64,000 nt of DNA from DASRHG01 sp035650655 (GTDB taxonomy: Bacteria; Desulfobacterota; Binatia; DP-6): the NCBI GenBank assembly GCA_035650655.1, contig DASRHG010000169.1:18927-82926 (forward strand). Reading direction: 5' to 3'. Below, in pieces: positions 1 to 8,642 of the stretch. The notes beneath the pieces were generated by a model, which was not told where the DNA came from, did not search any database, and was given only the letters and a program-made list of their open reading frames with translations. Numbering within the stretch: position 1 is the stretch's first letter; every line of letters starts with the position of its first letter. A program made the position numbers and the translations under genes.

Positions 1-937
1 GGCTCCGCTCGAGGGCCGTGCGGGCGGCGTCGAGCCGGCCGAGCTGCTGGTAGACGCGCCCGAGCAGGAACTGCGCTTCCGCGTCGTTCGGCTTCTCGTC
101 GGCGAGCTTGCGGTATCGCGCGAGCGCGACGTCCGGCGACTCGACGATCGCCCGCGCGATGGCCTGCGCCTCCGCGAGGTCGGGACCCGCCGCCGGGCGC
201 CCCGACGGCGTCTTCAGCTTCTCGGTCGTGATGATCGTCTCGATGTTCGCGACGCGGGTCTCCGTCATCGGGTGGGAGAGCATGTAGGGCGGCACGCCGG
301 CGGGGTTGAGGCGCTGCTCGGCGAGAAGCTCCTTGAAGAAGGAGCCGAGCGCGTGCGGGTCGAAGCCCGCCTCGGTCGCGTACCGGAGCCCCAAGTAGTC
401 GGCCTCCTGCTCGAACTCGCGCGAATACTTGAGCTGCGCGGTCTGTGCGGCCGCGATTGCGCCCGCGCCGAGGACGGGGTTCACGGCGGAGAGGAGCAGA
501 CCGAGAAGGCTCGCCGCGCTCGCGACCTGCCCTTCCGCCTGCTGCCGCACGATGTGGTGCGCCGCCGCGTGGCCGATCTCGTGGCCGAGGACGCCGGCGA
601 GCTCGTCGTCGTTCTTGACCCGCGCGAGGAGGCCCGAGAAGACGAACACGTACCCGCCCGGGACGGCGAACGCGTTCAACGACGGGTCCTGCACGACGTA
701 GAAGCTGTAGTCGAAGCTCTGCGAGCCGAGCGTCTTCACCAGCCGCCGGCCGACGCGCTCGACGTACTCCTTCACCGCGGGGTCCTCGATGAGCGGCAGC
801 TCGCCGCGAGCCTCGAGCAGGAAGCGGCGTCCGATCTCGCGCTCGTCCATCCCCGCGCCCGCAGGCTGCCCCGGCAGCGCGATCAGCGCGAGGACGACGA
901 GCGCGACCGCGCGCCGGATGCCGCGCCCCGCGCTCAT
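1..937 (-). CDS. M48 family metalloprotease with TPR repeats (BepA/YfgC-like), 3' end cut by window edge
   Basis: A likely periplasmic zinc protease of the BepA type, a family that handles misassembled outer-membrane proteins. The first 28 residues form a signal peptide (basic start, hydrophobic core, GAG cleavage region). The zinc motif HEIGH is at residues 119-123, with the downstream ligand motif EQEAD and the SHPMTETR segment typical of M48. After about residue 240 the chain turns into TPR-like helices (LGRVYQQLGRLDAARTALE) that run off the window, so the C-terminus is missing. The ATG at 937 overlaps the hemB stop as ATGA, making this the last visible gene of the hem operon. Its link to heme synthesis is positional only. 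Confidence 0.9.
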   Translation of the reverse strand, partial: MSAGRGIRRAVALVVLALIALPGQPAGAGMDEREIGRRFLLEARGELPLIEDPAVKEYVERVGRRLVKTLGSQSFDYSFYVVQDPSLNAFAVPGGYVFVFSGLLARVKNDDELAGVLGHEIGHAAAHHIVRQQAEGQVASAASLLGLLLSAVNPVLGAGAIAAAQTAQLKYSREFEQEADYLGLRYATEAGFDPHALGSFFKELLAEQRLNPAGVPPYMLSHPMTETRVANIETIITTEKLKTPSGRPAAGPDLAEAQAIARAIVESPDVALARYRKLADEKPNDAEAQFLLGRVYQQLGRLDAARTALERS

Positions 938-1911
938 AGGCTTCGCGCCACGTCCTTCGCGAAGTAGGAGATGATAACGTCGGCCCCGGCCCGACGGATC
1001 GCGGTGAGGGTCTCGGCGACGACGCGTGCCTCGTCGATCCATCCCCGCGCCGCCGCCGCCTTCACCATCGCGTACTCCCCGCTCACCTGGTACGCCGCGA
1101 CCGGGTAGCCGAAGCGGTCCTTCACGCGCCGAACGAGGTCGAGGCACGGCAGCGCCGGCTTCACCATGACGATGTCGGCGCCCTCGTCGATGTCGAGCGC
1201 GACCTCGCGGAGCGCCTCCTCGGCGTTCCCGGGATCCATCTGGTACGAGCGGCGGTCGCCGAACTGCGGCGCCGACTCTGCCGCTTCCCGAAAGGGCCCG
1301 TAGAAGCTCGACGCGAGCTTCGCCGCGTACGACATGATCGGGACGCCCGCGAAGCCGTGCGCGTCGAGGGCCGCGCGGATCGCCCCGACGCGCCCGTCCA
1401 TCATGTCGGACGGCGCCACGACGTCCGCGCCCGCGCGCGCGTGCGCCAGCGCTTCGGCCGCGAGCAGCTCGAGCGTCGGGTCGTTGTCGACGTCGCCGTC
1501 CTTCACGACGCCGCAGTGGCCGTGATCGGTGTACTCGCACAGGCAGACGTCGGTGACGAGGACGAGATGCGGCGCCGCCTTCCGGATCGCGGCGAGCGCG
1601 CGCGGGACGACGCCGTCCGGGTCGATCGCGCCGCTGCCGCGCGCGTCCTTCCGCTCCGGGATGCCGAAGAGGAGGACGGCGGGCACGCCGACGTCGGCGA
1701 GGCGCCGGCACTCCTCGGCCGCGCGGTCGGCCGACAGCTGCGCGACGCCCGGCATCGCACCGACGGGCCGCTCGACGCCGCGGCCCGGCACGACGAAGAG
1801 CGGCTGCACGAGCTGGTCGCGGCTCACGCGCGTCTCGCGGACGAGCCGGCGGAGGGCCTCGGTGCGCCGGAGGCGGCGCGGGCGATACGCGGGGAAGCGG
1901 CCGGTCGGCAT
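934..1911 (-). CDS. hemB: Delta-aminolevulinic acid dehydratase (porphobilinogen synthase)
   Basis: Condenses two 5-aminolevulinate molecules to porphobilinogen, the second committed step of tetrapyrrole synthesis in the cytoplasm. At 325 residues it has the normal family length. Zinc-type cysteines are visible at 123, 125 and 133 (CLCEYTDHGHC), so it belongs to the zinc-using class. The two active-site lysines are K198 (SYAAKLASSFYGPFR) and the Schiff-base K251 (VMVKPALP). The ATG at 1911 lies 32 bases after the cobA-hemD stop, and the stop overlaps the next gene's start. It is the fifth tetrapyrrole gene of the same minus-strand operon. Confidence 0.97.
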   Translation of the reverse strand: MPTGRFPAYRPRRLRRTEALRRLVRETRVSRDQLVQPLFVVPGRGVERPVGAMPGVAQLSADRAAEECRRLADVGVPAVLLFGIPERKDARGSGAIDPDGVVPRALAAIRKAAPHLVLVTDVCLCEYTDHGHCGVVKDGDVDNDPTLELLAAEALAHARAGADVVAPSDMMDGRVGAIRAALDAHGFAGVPIMSYAAKLASSFYGPFREAAESAPQFGDRRSYQMDPGNAEEALREVALDIDEGADIVMVKPALPCLDLVRRVKDRFGYPVAAYQVSGEYAMVKAAAARGWIDEARVVAETLTAIRRAGADVIISYFAKDVARSL

Positions 1912-1943
1912 GGATCAGCCCCCCGAATAGATGATCGCCGACG

Positions 1944-3482
1944 TCATTGCAAAATTGTGCGCAGCCGCTCGACGAGCGCGTCCGTGAGCGCAGCCGCCGT
2001 GTAGACCGGCGGCACGACGTCGACGGGAAGCCCGTGCGCGCGCGCGGTCCCGGCCGTCACCGGCCCGATGCACGCAACCGCCGGCCGTCCGTCCCGCACG
2101 GCGCGCGCGAGCACGTCGCGGCCGACGAGCGCGACGAAGTTCTCGACGGTCGAGCTCGAGGTGAAGGTGAGCGCGTCGACGCGCCCCGCGTCGAGCTCCG
2201 CGCGTAGCGCCGCCGCGTCGGCGTCGGGAGGCGGCACGGCCCGGTACGCGATCACCTCGTCGACGACCGCCCCCCGCGCGCGCAGCGTCTCGGGCAGAAT
2301 CCCGCGCGCACCAGACGCGCGCGGCAGCAGGATCCGGCGGCCCCGGACGGCATCGGCGGGGAGGGCCTCCAGCAGACCCTCGGCGCGGTGATCGGCCGGC
2401 TGCACGGCGGCACGGAGGAGCCGCGCGTCGAGCGCCGCCGCCGTCTCCGGCCCGATCGCGGCGAGGCGCACCCGGGCGAGGCTCCGCACGTCCCCGCCTC
2501 GCGCCGCGAGGCGCTCGAAGAACGCCGCGACGCCGTTCGCGCTCGTGAACACGATCCAGTCGTAGTCCGCGGCCCGCGCCACGGCGGCGTCGAGCGCGGC
2601 GGGGTCCGGCGGCGGGACGAGCACGATCGTCGGGAAGAGAATCACGTCGGCCCCGGCGGTCTCGAGCCGCTCGGCGAGCGCGCTCGCCTGCGCCCGGGGT
2701 CGGGTCACGACGATCCGGCGCCCGAGGAGGGGCCGGCGCTCGACCCACGCGATACGCTCGCGCAGCGCGACGACGTCGCCGACGACGATCACCGCCGGCG
2801 GCTCGAGCGCGGCGGCCCGGGCCGCGAGCGTGCCGACCGTCGCGACGACCGTTCGCTGACGTCCCGTCGTGCCGCGCGACACGACGGCAGCGGGCGTCGA
2901 CGGGGCGAGCCCGTGCGCCGCGAGCGCGTCCATGATCGCGCCGAGGTGCCGCATACCCATCAGGAAGACGAGCGTGCCGCCCTGCCGCGCGAGGGCCGCC
3001 CACGGGAGTGCCGGCGGCACGTCCTCCGCGTCGCCCCCGGTCGCCGCTTGATGTCCGGTGGCGATCGTCACGAGCGACGCTCGGTCGCGGTGCGTAACCG
3101 GGATCCCGGCGAACGCCGGCACCGCGATCGCCGACGGGACGCCGGGGACGACTTCGAAGGGGACGCCGGCGCACGCGAGCGCCTCGGCCTCTTCGCCGCC
3201 GCGCCCGAAGAGGAAGGGATCGCCGTTCTTCAGCCGGACGACGACCTTCCCGGCACGCGCGCGGTCGACCAGGATCGCCTCGATCGCCTCCTGCCCGAGC
3301 CGCGCTTCGCGGCCGATGGCGATGACCTCCGCGCCCGCGCGGACGCCGTCGAGGAGGCGTTCGCCGACGAGATAGTCGTGGACGACGACGTCGGCCTCGG
3401 CCAGACAGCGGGCGGCGCGCAGCGTGAGCAGCCCCGGATCCCCGGGCCCCGCGCCGACCAGGTAGACGCGCCCGGTGCTCAT
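1944..3482 (-). CDS. cobA-hemD: Fused uroporphyrinogen-III C-methyltransferase / uroporphyrinogen-III synthase
   Basis: A two-domain protein of 512 residues. The N-terminal ~245 residues are a SUMT/CobA methylase that makes precorrin-2 from uroporphyrinogen III using SAM; the GAGPGDPGLLT loop is near residue 10, followed by the GDPFLFGRG and VPGVPSA motifs. From about residue 255 (GRRIVVTRPRAQASAL) it is a HemD uroporphyrinogen-III synthase with the FTSANGV and FTSSSTVENF segments. One polypeptide therefore makes the branch-point compound and diverts it to siroheme, cobalamin or heme d1. The ATG at 3482 overlaps the hemC stop as ATGA. Such fusions are known in Geobacter-like bacteria and some Firmicutes. 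Confidence 0.95.
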   Translation of the reverse strand: MSTGRVYLVGAGPGDPGLLTLRAARCLAEADVVVHDYLVGERLLDGVRAGAEVIAIGREARLGQEAIEAILVDRARAGKVVVRLKNGDPFLFGRGGEEAEALACAGVPFEVVPGVPSAIAVPAFAGIPVTHRDRASLVTIATGHQAATGGDAEDVPPALPWAALARQGGTLVFLMGMRHLGAIMDALAAHGLAPSTPAAVVSRGTTGRQRTVVATVGTLAARAAALEPPAVIVVGDVVALRERIAWVERRPLLGRRIVVTRPRAQASALAERLETAGADVILFPTIVLVPPPDPAALDAAVARAADYDWIVFTSANGVAAFFERLAARGGDVRSLARVRLAAIGPETAAALDARLLRAAVQPADHRAEGLLEALPADAVRGRRILLPRASGARGILPETLRARGAVVDEVIAYRAVPPPDADAAALRAELDAGRVDALTFTSSSTVENFVALVGRDVLARAVRDGRPAVACIGPVTAGTARAHGLPVDVVPPVYTAAALTDALVERLRTILQ

Positions 3483-4384
3483 CGCCCGAGGAGCTCCGCG
3501 GCCCCCGCGGCGAGGAGCCGCTCCGCGAGCGCGCGGCCGAGCTGCATCGCCTCCGTCGCCGCCGCGGTGCCCGAATCCTCGAGCCAGCGCGTGCCCTCGG
3601 GGTCGCTCACGGCGGCGCGGAGCGTCACCCGTCCGGCCGCCACGGTCGCGTGCGCGGCGATCGGCGTGTTGCAGTCGCCGCCGACGGCGAGGAGGAAGCT
3701 CCGCTCCGCCGCGATCGCGGTCGCCGACGCCGCATCCTCGATCGCGCCGAGGACCTCGAGAGTCGGCGCGTCGTCGGCGCGGCACTCGAGCGCGAGGGCG
3801 CCCTGCCCGATCGCCGGCAGGAAGTCCTCCACCGCGAGCGGCCGCGCCGCGGGCTCGTCGATGCCGAGACGCGCGAGTCCGGCGGCGGCGAGGAGGAGCG
3901 CGTCGAGCCCCCCCGCGCGCCAGCGCGCGAGGCGGGTGTCCACGTTGCCGCGGAGGAAGAGGATCACGAGGTCGCGGCGGCGCGCGAGGAGCTGCGCCCG
4001 CCGGCGCACGCTCGCCGTGCCGATCCGGGTGCCGGGCCGGAGCGCCGTCAGCCCGCCCGCGCCCGCCGCGACCAGGACGTCGCGCGCATCGGCGCGGGCG
4101 GGGACGGCGCCGATGGCGAGGCCGGGCGCGAGCCGCGCCGGCAGATCCTTCATCGAGTGCACGGCCGCGTCGATCGTGCGGGCGAGGAGCGCCTCCTCGA
4201 TCTCCTTGACGAACAGCCCCTTCCCGCCCGGCAGAGGACCGCGCGCGAGCCGGTCGCCGCTCGTGCGGATGTACACGGGTTCGACGCTGAGGCCGGGGTG
4301 GCGGCCCGCGAGCGTGCGGGCGACCAGGTCGGCCTGCGCGCGGGCGAGCGCGCTCGCGCGCGTACCGAGACGGAGGACGGCCAC
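3479..4384 (-). CDS. hemC: Porphobilinogen deaminase (hydroxymethylbilane synthase)
   Basis: Polymerises four porphobilinogens to hydroxymethylbilane, the substrate of the HemD domain encoded directly downstream. The protein has 301 residues, normal for the family. The dipyrromethane cofactor cysteine is C238 in GGDCNTPIAAH. Other family blocks seen are LGTRASALARAQ at the N-terminus, FVKEIEEALL near residue 60, HSMKDLPA near 76 and GQGALALE near 193. The start is a GTG at 4384, one base after the hemA stop, so translation is probably coupled. Confidence 0.96.
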   Translation of the reverse strand: MAVLRLGTRASALARAQADLVARTLAGRHPGLSVEPVYIRTSGDRLARGPLPGGKGLFVKEIEEALLARTIDAAVHSMKDLPARLAPGLAIGAVPARADARDVLVAAGAGGLTALRPGTRIGTASVRRRAQLLARRRDLVILFLRGNVDTRLARWRAGGLDALLLAAAGLARLGIDEPAARPLAVEDFLPAIGQGALALECRADDAPTLEVLGAIEDAASATAIAAERSFLLAVGGDCNTPIAAHATVAAGRVTLRAAVSDPEGTRWLEDSGTAAATEAMQLGRALAERLLAAGAAELLGR

Positions 4385-4385
4385 G

Positions 4386-5684
4386 CTACTCCTCCTCGTC
4401 GGAGGACCCGGGCTCGCCGCCCAGGCGGAAGAGACGGCGTGCGGCCTCGACGTAGAACGCCTGGGCGCGGTCCTCCTGATGGCGGCGGAGCGCGGTCACG
4501 GGCGCGTGCAGGATCTTGTTCACGATCGCCGTCGTGAGCCGCTCGATCACGTCCCGCTGCCGCGCGTCGAGGTCGCCGAGCGCGGCGAGGCTCCGCTCGA
4601 GCTCACGCTGGCGGATGGCCTCCACCTTCTCCCGGAGTGCGACGATCGTCGGTACGACGTCGAGGCTCGTGAACCAGCGCCAGAACGCCTCCACCTCCGC
4701 CTCGACGATCGTCTCGGCCTTCGCCGCCTCGCGTGCTCGCGCTCCCCGGTTGTCGGCGACGACGCTCTCGAGGTCGTCGATGTCGTAGAGGTACACGTCT
4801 GGGAGCTGGTTGACGGCCGGGTCGATGGCGCGCGGCACCGCGAGGTCGATGAGGAACATCGGCCGGCGGCGGCGTTCCCGAAGCGCCTCTTCGACGACCG
4901 CCGGCCCGAGCAGGAAGTCGCCGCCGCTCGCCGCGCCGATCACGAGGTCGGCGAGGGGCAGCGTCTTCGAGAGCTGATCCCACGGGACGGCCATGCCACC
5001 GAGGTCCCGGGCGACGTCGACGGCGCGCTCGAACGTCCGGTTCGCGACCATCACCGATCCGACGCCGTGGGCGAGGAGCTGCCGCGCCGTGAGCTCTCCC
5101 ATGGCCCCGGCGCCGATGAGCATGGCGCTCTTCTCCTCGAACCGGTCGAAGATCCCGCGCGCCAGCTCGACCGCCGCGGAGCCGATCGACACCGCCTTCT
5201 CCGCGATGCCGGTCTCGCGCCGGATCCGCTTCGCGACCGAGAACGACTTGTGGAAGGCGCGGTGCAGCACCTGACCGGACGCGCCCGCGGCGGCGGCCAC
5301 GGCGTACTGCTCCTTCAGCTGTCCGAGGATCTGCGGCTCGCCGATCACCATCGAGTCGAGGCTCGCGGCGACGCGGAAGAGGTGCCGAACGGCCTCGCGA
5401 CCCGAGTGGGCGTAGAGGTGCTCCTCGAGCGCGGAGCGCGCGAGGCCGTGCTCCGCCGCGAGGAACGCCGGCAGCGCTTCGCGGACTGCCCCCGGATCGG
5501 CGCCGCACGCGATCACCTCGACCCGGTTGCACGTCGAGACGATCGCGCCCTCGGCGACGACCGAAAGCGCCATGAGGCGCCGCAGCGCGGGCTCGAGCCG
5601 CCCGTTCGTGAACGCCACGCGCTCGCGAACCTCGACCGGCGCGGTCCGATGGTTGAGACCGACGAGAACGATCCCGCGCTCCAC
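4386..5684 (-). CDS. hemA: Glutamyl-tRNA reductase
   Basis: Reduces glutamyl-tRNA to glutamate-1-semialdehyde, the first and usually rate-limiting step of the C5 route to 5-aminolevulinate. The protein has 432 residues. The nucleophilic cysteine is C52 (IVSTCNRVEV), preceded by the NHRTAPVEVRE block. A Rossmann NADPH-binding loop LIGAGAMGELTARQL lies near residue 190, and the C-terminal dimerisation helices are full length. It starts with GTG at 5684, directly after the HemX-like gene, an order also known from other bacteria. hemL, the next enzyme, is not in the window. Confidence 0.97.
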   Translation of the reverse strand: MERGIVLVGLNHRTAPVEVRERVAFTNGRLEPALRRLMALSVVAEGAIVSTCNRVEVIACGADPGAVREALPAFLAAEHGLARSALEEHLYAHSGREAVRHLFRVAASLDSMVIGEPQILGQLKEQYAVAAAAGASGQVLHRAFHKSFSVAKRIRRETGIAEKAVSIGSAAVELARGIFDRFEEKSAMLIGAGAMGELTARQLLAHGVGSVMVANRTFERAVDVARDLGGMAVPWDQLSKTLPLADLVIGAASGGDFLLGPAVVEEALRERRRRPMFLIDLAVPRAIDPAVNQLPDVYLYDIDDLESVVADNRGARAREAAKAETIVEAEVEAFWRWFTSLDVVPTIVALREKVEAIRQRELERSLAALGDLDARQRDVIERLTTAIVNKILHAPVTALRRHQEDRAQAFYVEAARRLFRLGGEPGSSDEEE

Positions 5685-5685
5685 G

Positions 5686-6513
5686 TCAGAAGGCCTTGCC
5701 GTGCTCCCCCAGCTGGAGCACGTTCACGCCGACGAGCGACACGACGATCACGGCGAACCCCGCGATCGTGAGCGTCGCGGCGCGCCGCCCCCGCCACCCG
5801 GCCGTCATCCGGCCCTGGAGGAGGACGACGTAGATGAGCCACGTGATGAGCGAGAACCAGAGCTTGGGGTCGGACGACCAGAGCCGCTGCCCCCACGCCG
5901 TGTGCGCCCACACGATGCCGCTCACGATCCCGAGCGTGAGCAACACGAGCCCCCAGACGAGACAGGCGTAGTTGAGGCGGTCGAGCGCCTCGAGCGACGG
6001 CAGCAGGCGCAGCCAGCCGACGGCGTGCCGTAGCTTCAGCAGGCGCTCCTTCACGAGGTAGAGGAGACTCGCGACGCAGGCGAGCCCGAAGACGGCATCC
6101 CCGAGCGTCGACAGCATCACGTGCACCGGCAGCCAGGCGCTCTGGAGCATCGGCGGCAGCGGGCGCGCGCCTTCGTACAGCACGTCCGCCGCGAGCGTGA
6201 GGCCGAACGCGAGCGGACTTACGACCGCACCGAGCGCGACGAGCGGCCGCCCGCTCTGCACGACGAGGAAGACGAGCACGAGGAGGAGGCCGAGGAAGGA
6301 GAGCGCTTCGTCGAAGGTCGCCACGGCGAGGTGGCCCGCCACGAAGGAGCGGACGCCGATCGACCCGGCGTGCACGACGAACGCGGCCCAGAGGACGCGC
6401 GAGAGGAGCGCACGCGGCAGCTCCTGCCGTACGACGACGCCGACGAGCGCGGCGACCGTCCCGGCGAGGTAGAGCGCGATCGCGAGCCGGAGGAGCCCGA
6501 GCTCGAGCGTCAC
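5686..6513 (-). CDS. CcsA/CcmC-type cytochrome c assembly membrane protein (HemX-like)
   Basis: An integral membrane protein of 275 residues with about eight hydrophobic segments. Near residue 210 it carries a tryptophan-rich heme-handling motif (WAHTAWGQRLWSSDPK), a variant of the WWD motif of CcsA/CcmC proteins. Its position directly before hemA matches HemX, which in Bacillus lowers HemA levels; a role in heme export for cytochrome c maturation is the alternative. The start is the GTG at 6513, which overlaps the stop of the upstream siroheme gene as GTGA. An in-frame upstream extension would run antiparallel-free but fully inside the neighbour, so I rejected it. Confidence 0.85.
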   Translation of the reverse strand: MTLELGLLRLAIALYLAGTVAALVGVVVRQELPRALLSRVLWAAFVVHAGSIGVRSFVAGHLAVATFDEALSFLGLLLVLVFLVVQSGRPLVALGAVVSPLAFGLTLAADVLYEGARPLPPMLQSAWLPVHVMLSTLGDAVFGLACVASLLYLVKERLLKLRHAVGWLRLLPSLEALDRLNYACLVWGLVLLTLGIVSGIVWAHTAWGQRLWSSDPKLWFSLITWLIYVVLLQGRMTAGWRGRRAATLTIAGFAVIVVSLVGVNVLQLGEHGKAF

Positions 6514-7151
6514 GCGACCTCCTCGAGCTCGACCCCCAGGCGGGCGAGCGTCACGCCGGCGACGTCCGCGAGCAGGCGGTCGATCTCCGCGCGGCGGCCC
6601 GCGCGCACCAGGTCGAGCAGCGGCGAGCGGGCGAGCGCCGCGACCACGTCGGCGCGGGCGGGCTCGCCGGCGAGCGTGCGGCGCACGGCACCCAGGATGG
6701 CGACGAACGGACCGTACTCCGGGCCCACCTGGCCCTCGAGCGTCCGGCGCAGCTCCGCCGCCAGGGTGGGGCTCGCGCCCCCGGTCCCGACGGCGATCCG
6801 GAGGTCGCCGCGCGTGACGACCGCGGGGCTCAAGAACGTGCACGCGTCCGGCACGTCGATCACGTTCAGGAGGACGCGCTCGGCGGCGGCTTCCGCGACG
6901 AGCGCGTGGATCACGGCCGGGTCCCGGGTGGACGCGTAGGCGAGGAAGGCGCCGGCGAGGTCACCCGGACGGTACGCGCGCGCGACGTGCTCGACGCGGC
7001 CCGCGAGGTCGGCGGCCACGCTGGCCGCGACGACGACGACGGCGCCGCCCGCCGCGAGACAGGCGCGCGCCTGCGCGAGCGCGGGCGGGTCGCCGCCGAC
7101 GATCACGCAGCGCCGGCCCTCGAGGCGGAGGAAGACCGGATGGGTCCGCAT
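6510..7151 (-). CDS. Precorrin-2 dehydrogenase / siroheme synthase N-terminal-type protein
   Basis: Resembles the CysG-B/Met8/SirC family, which oxidises precorrin-2 to sirohydrochlorin with NAD and may insert iron. It has 213 residues. A Rossmann start (RCVIVGGDPPALAQAR) is followed by NVIDVPDACTFLSPAVVTRGDLRIAVGTGGASP, split here over residues ~95-125, which matches the family core. The nucleotide loop reads GGD instead of the usual GGG, so cofactor binding may be altered. It supplies the siroheme branch that the downstream CobA domain opens, and it is coupled to the next gene by a GTGA overlap. A sirC-like name fits but the exact activity is not proven. Confidence 0.85.
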   Translation of the reverse strand: MRTHPVFLRLEGRRCVIVGGDPPALAQARACLAAGGAVVVVAASVAADLAGRVEHVARAYRPGDLAGAFLAYASTRDPAVIHALVAEAAAERVLLNVIDVPDACTFLSPAVVTRGDLRIAVGTGGASPTLAAELRRTLEGQVGPEYGPFVAILGAVRRTLAGEPARADVVAALARSPLLDLVRAGRRAEIDRLLADVAGVTLARLGVELEEVA

Positions 7152-7197
7152 CCGGCCGGCGATCGTACCAGAACGCGGAAGCGCCCGAAATCCCGAG

Positions 7198-8619
7198 CTA
7201 CGTCGCGGATTTCGCCGACGTCAGCTTGGTCGGCGGCCGCCGCCGGCCGTGCTTCGCCTTCTTCGCGCGCCCGGTCGTGCGGTGCCGTGCGGAGGTCGTC
7301 GTCTTGTGCCGCTTCGCGACGTGCGTCGTCCGCGTGCGCTTCACCTTGTAGGTGAGGACGGCGGGGCGGACGCGGGCGGACGTCGCCCCCTCGGACGAGG
7401 CGACGCGCGTCACCTGCGTCTCGGCGTCGAGCTCGGCGAGGCGTGTCTCGAAGCCTGGCGCTGCCGCCTCGGGGATTCGCAGACGATAGCCGCGGGGGAT
7501 CGGGCGCCGCCCCGTCAGGACGAGCCGGGAGAGGGCGGGATTCAGCTCGGCGATCTCGTCCTCGTCCGCCTTCGCGAGGCGGCACGCCGCCTCGAAGCCG
7601 AGCGGATGTTCGAGGCGATGCTCGCGGGCGCGCAGCGGCGGAGCGGGGGTGAGAGCGCCGAAGTGGAGCCGGTAGTTCCTCTCGACGTCGAGCGCCGCCA
7701 GGAACTCCGCGTAGAAGTTTCGCGACGCGAACCCGAAGGCGCGACCGTGGTACGCGCGGACGATCGTCGCGATGTCGTTCGTCCCGAGCTCGCGGACGGC
7801 GCGGGCGATACCGTCCGGCCCGTGGTTGTACGCCGTGATCGCGAGCGGCCACGTGTCGAGGTCGTCGTGGATTTCGCGGAGGAACGCCGCGGCGGCCCGC
7901 GTCGAGTGGAGCGGATCACGGCGCTCGTCGACGATGTGGTCGACGCGCATGAAGAGCCGGCCCGTGGCCGGCATGAACTGCCATACGCCGGCGGCGCCGA
8001 CCTTCGAGTTCGCGTGCAGGTTGAAGCACGACTCGATCAGGGGAAGGCGAGTCAGCTCGAGGGGTAGGCCCTCGTCGCGGAAGATGCGCTCCATCTCGGG
8101 CCGGTAGCGCTGGAAGACGCGAACGCCCTCCGCGAACCGCTCACGGAGCCCACGCTGGGCGCGCAGGCGCTTGTCGTCCGCGGCGGCCAGGAAGCGGTCC
8201 GGCGACGCGTCGTCCTTGAAGAGATCCCAGATCTTCTGCTCCTCGGCCGTGAGCCCTTCGGGCTTCGGGCCGAGGCCGTGCAGGCGGAGGAGCGTCGCGC
8301 GCAGCCGCGCGAGCTCGAGGTCCGTGTCGATGCGCTGGATGCGATCGACCTCCGCCTCGCTCAGGCCGTCGTCGAGGTGACGGCGGAAGTCGAGGACCTT
8401 GTACACCTTGTCGAGGTAGAGCGCGTCGTGCAGAACGACCTGGTGGATCGAGTAGTCCGCGAAGATGGACTTCCAGAACCGGACCTGGGGCTCCATCGAT
8501 GCGGGACGGGGGAAGAGCCGCGCGGACGGGAACGGCTCGCGCGCGTCGCCGGCGTCCTCGGCGCGCGCCGGGACGACGGAGAGGAGCATTGCCAATAGAA
8601 AGATACCAAGCCGCCGCAT
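7198..8619 (-). CDS. Membrane-bound lytic murein transglycosylase (MltD-like)
   Basis: Cleaves peptidoglycan glycan strands to 1,6-anhydromuropeptides in the periplasm. The protein has 473 residues with a signal peptide (RRLGIFLLAMLLSVVPARA). The SLT catalytic core has the active glutamate in LPLIESCFN, followed by SKVGAAGVWQFMPATGR and the AYNHGP motif. After the core, one LysM-like stretch (AKADEDEIAELNP) ends near residue 400, and the last ~60 residues are strongly Lys/Arg rich, perhaps binding the wall or nucleic acid. The ATG at 8619 was chosen because it sits behind a GGGAGAGG ribosome site and directly opens the signal peptide. Confidence 0.9.
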   Translation of the reverse strand: MRRLGIFLLAMLLSVVPARAEDAGDAREPFPSARLFPRPASMEPQVRFWKSIFADYSIHQVVLHDALYLDKVYKVLDFRRHLDDGLSEAEVDRIQRIDTDLELARLRATLLRLHGLGPKPEGLTAEEQKIWDLFKDDASPDRFLAAADDKRLRAQRGLRERFAEGVRVFQRYRPEMERIFRDEGLPLELTRLPLIESCFNLHANSKVGAAGVWQFMPATGRLFMRVDHIVDERRDPLHSTRAAAAFLREIHDDLDTWPLAITAYNHGPDGIARAVRELGTNDIATIVRAYHGRAFGFASRNFYAEFLAALDVERNYRLHFGALTPAPPLRAREHRLEHPLGFEAACRLAKADEDEIAELNPALSRLVLTGRRPIPRGYRLRIPEAAAPGFETRLAELDAETQVTRVASSEGATSARVRPAVLTYKVKRTRTTHVAKRHKTTTSARHRTTGRAKKAKHGRRRPPTKLTSAKSAT

Positions 8620-8642
8620 GTGCCTCTCCCGCCCCTTCCTCC

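Noticed and set aside
2388..5771. Long plus-strand open frame (over 1,100 codons) opposite the hem genes
   Set aside because: It is antisense to five well-recognised tetrapyrrole genes and its translation is Arg/Asp/Glu-rich low-complexity sequence, typical of GC-rich shadow frames.
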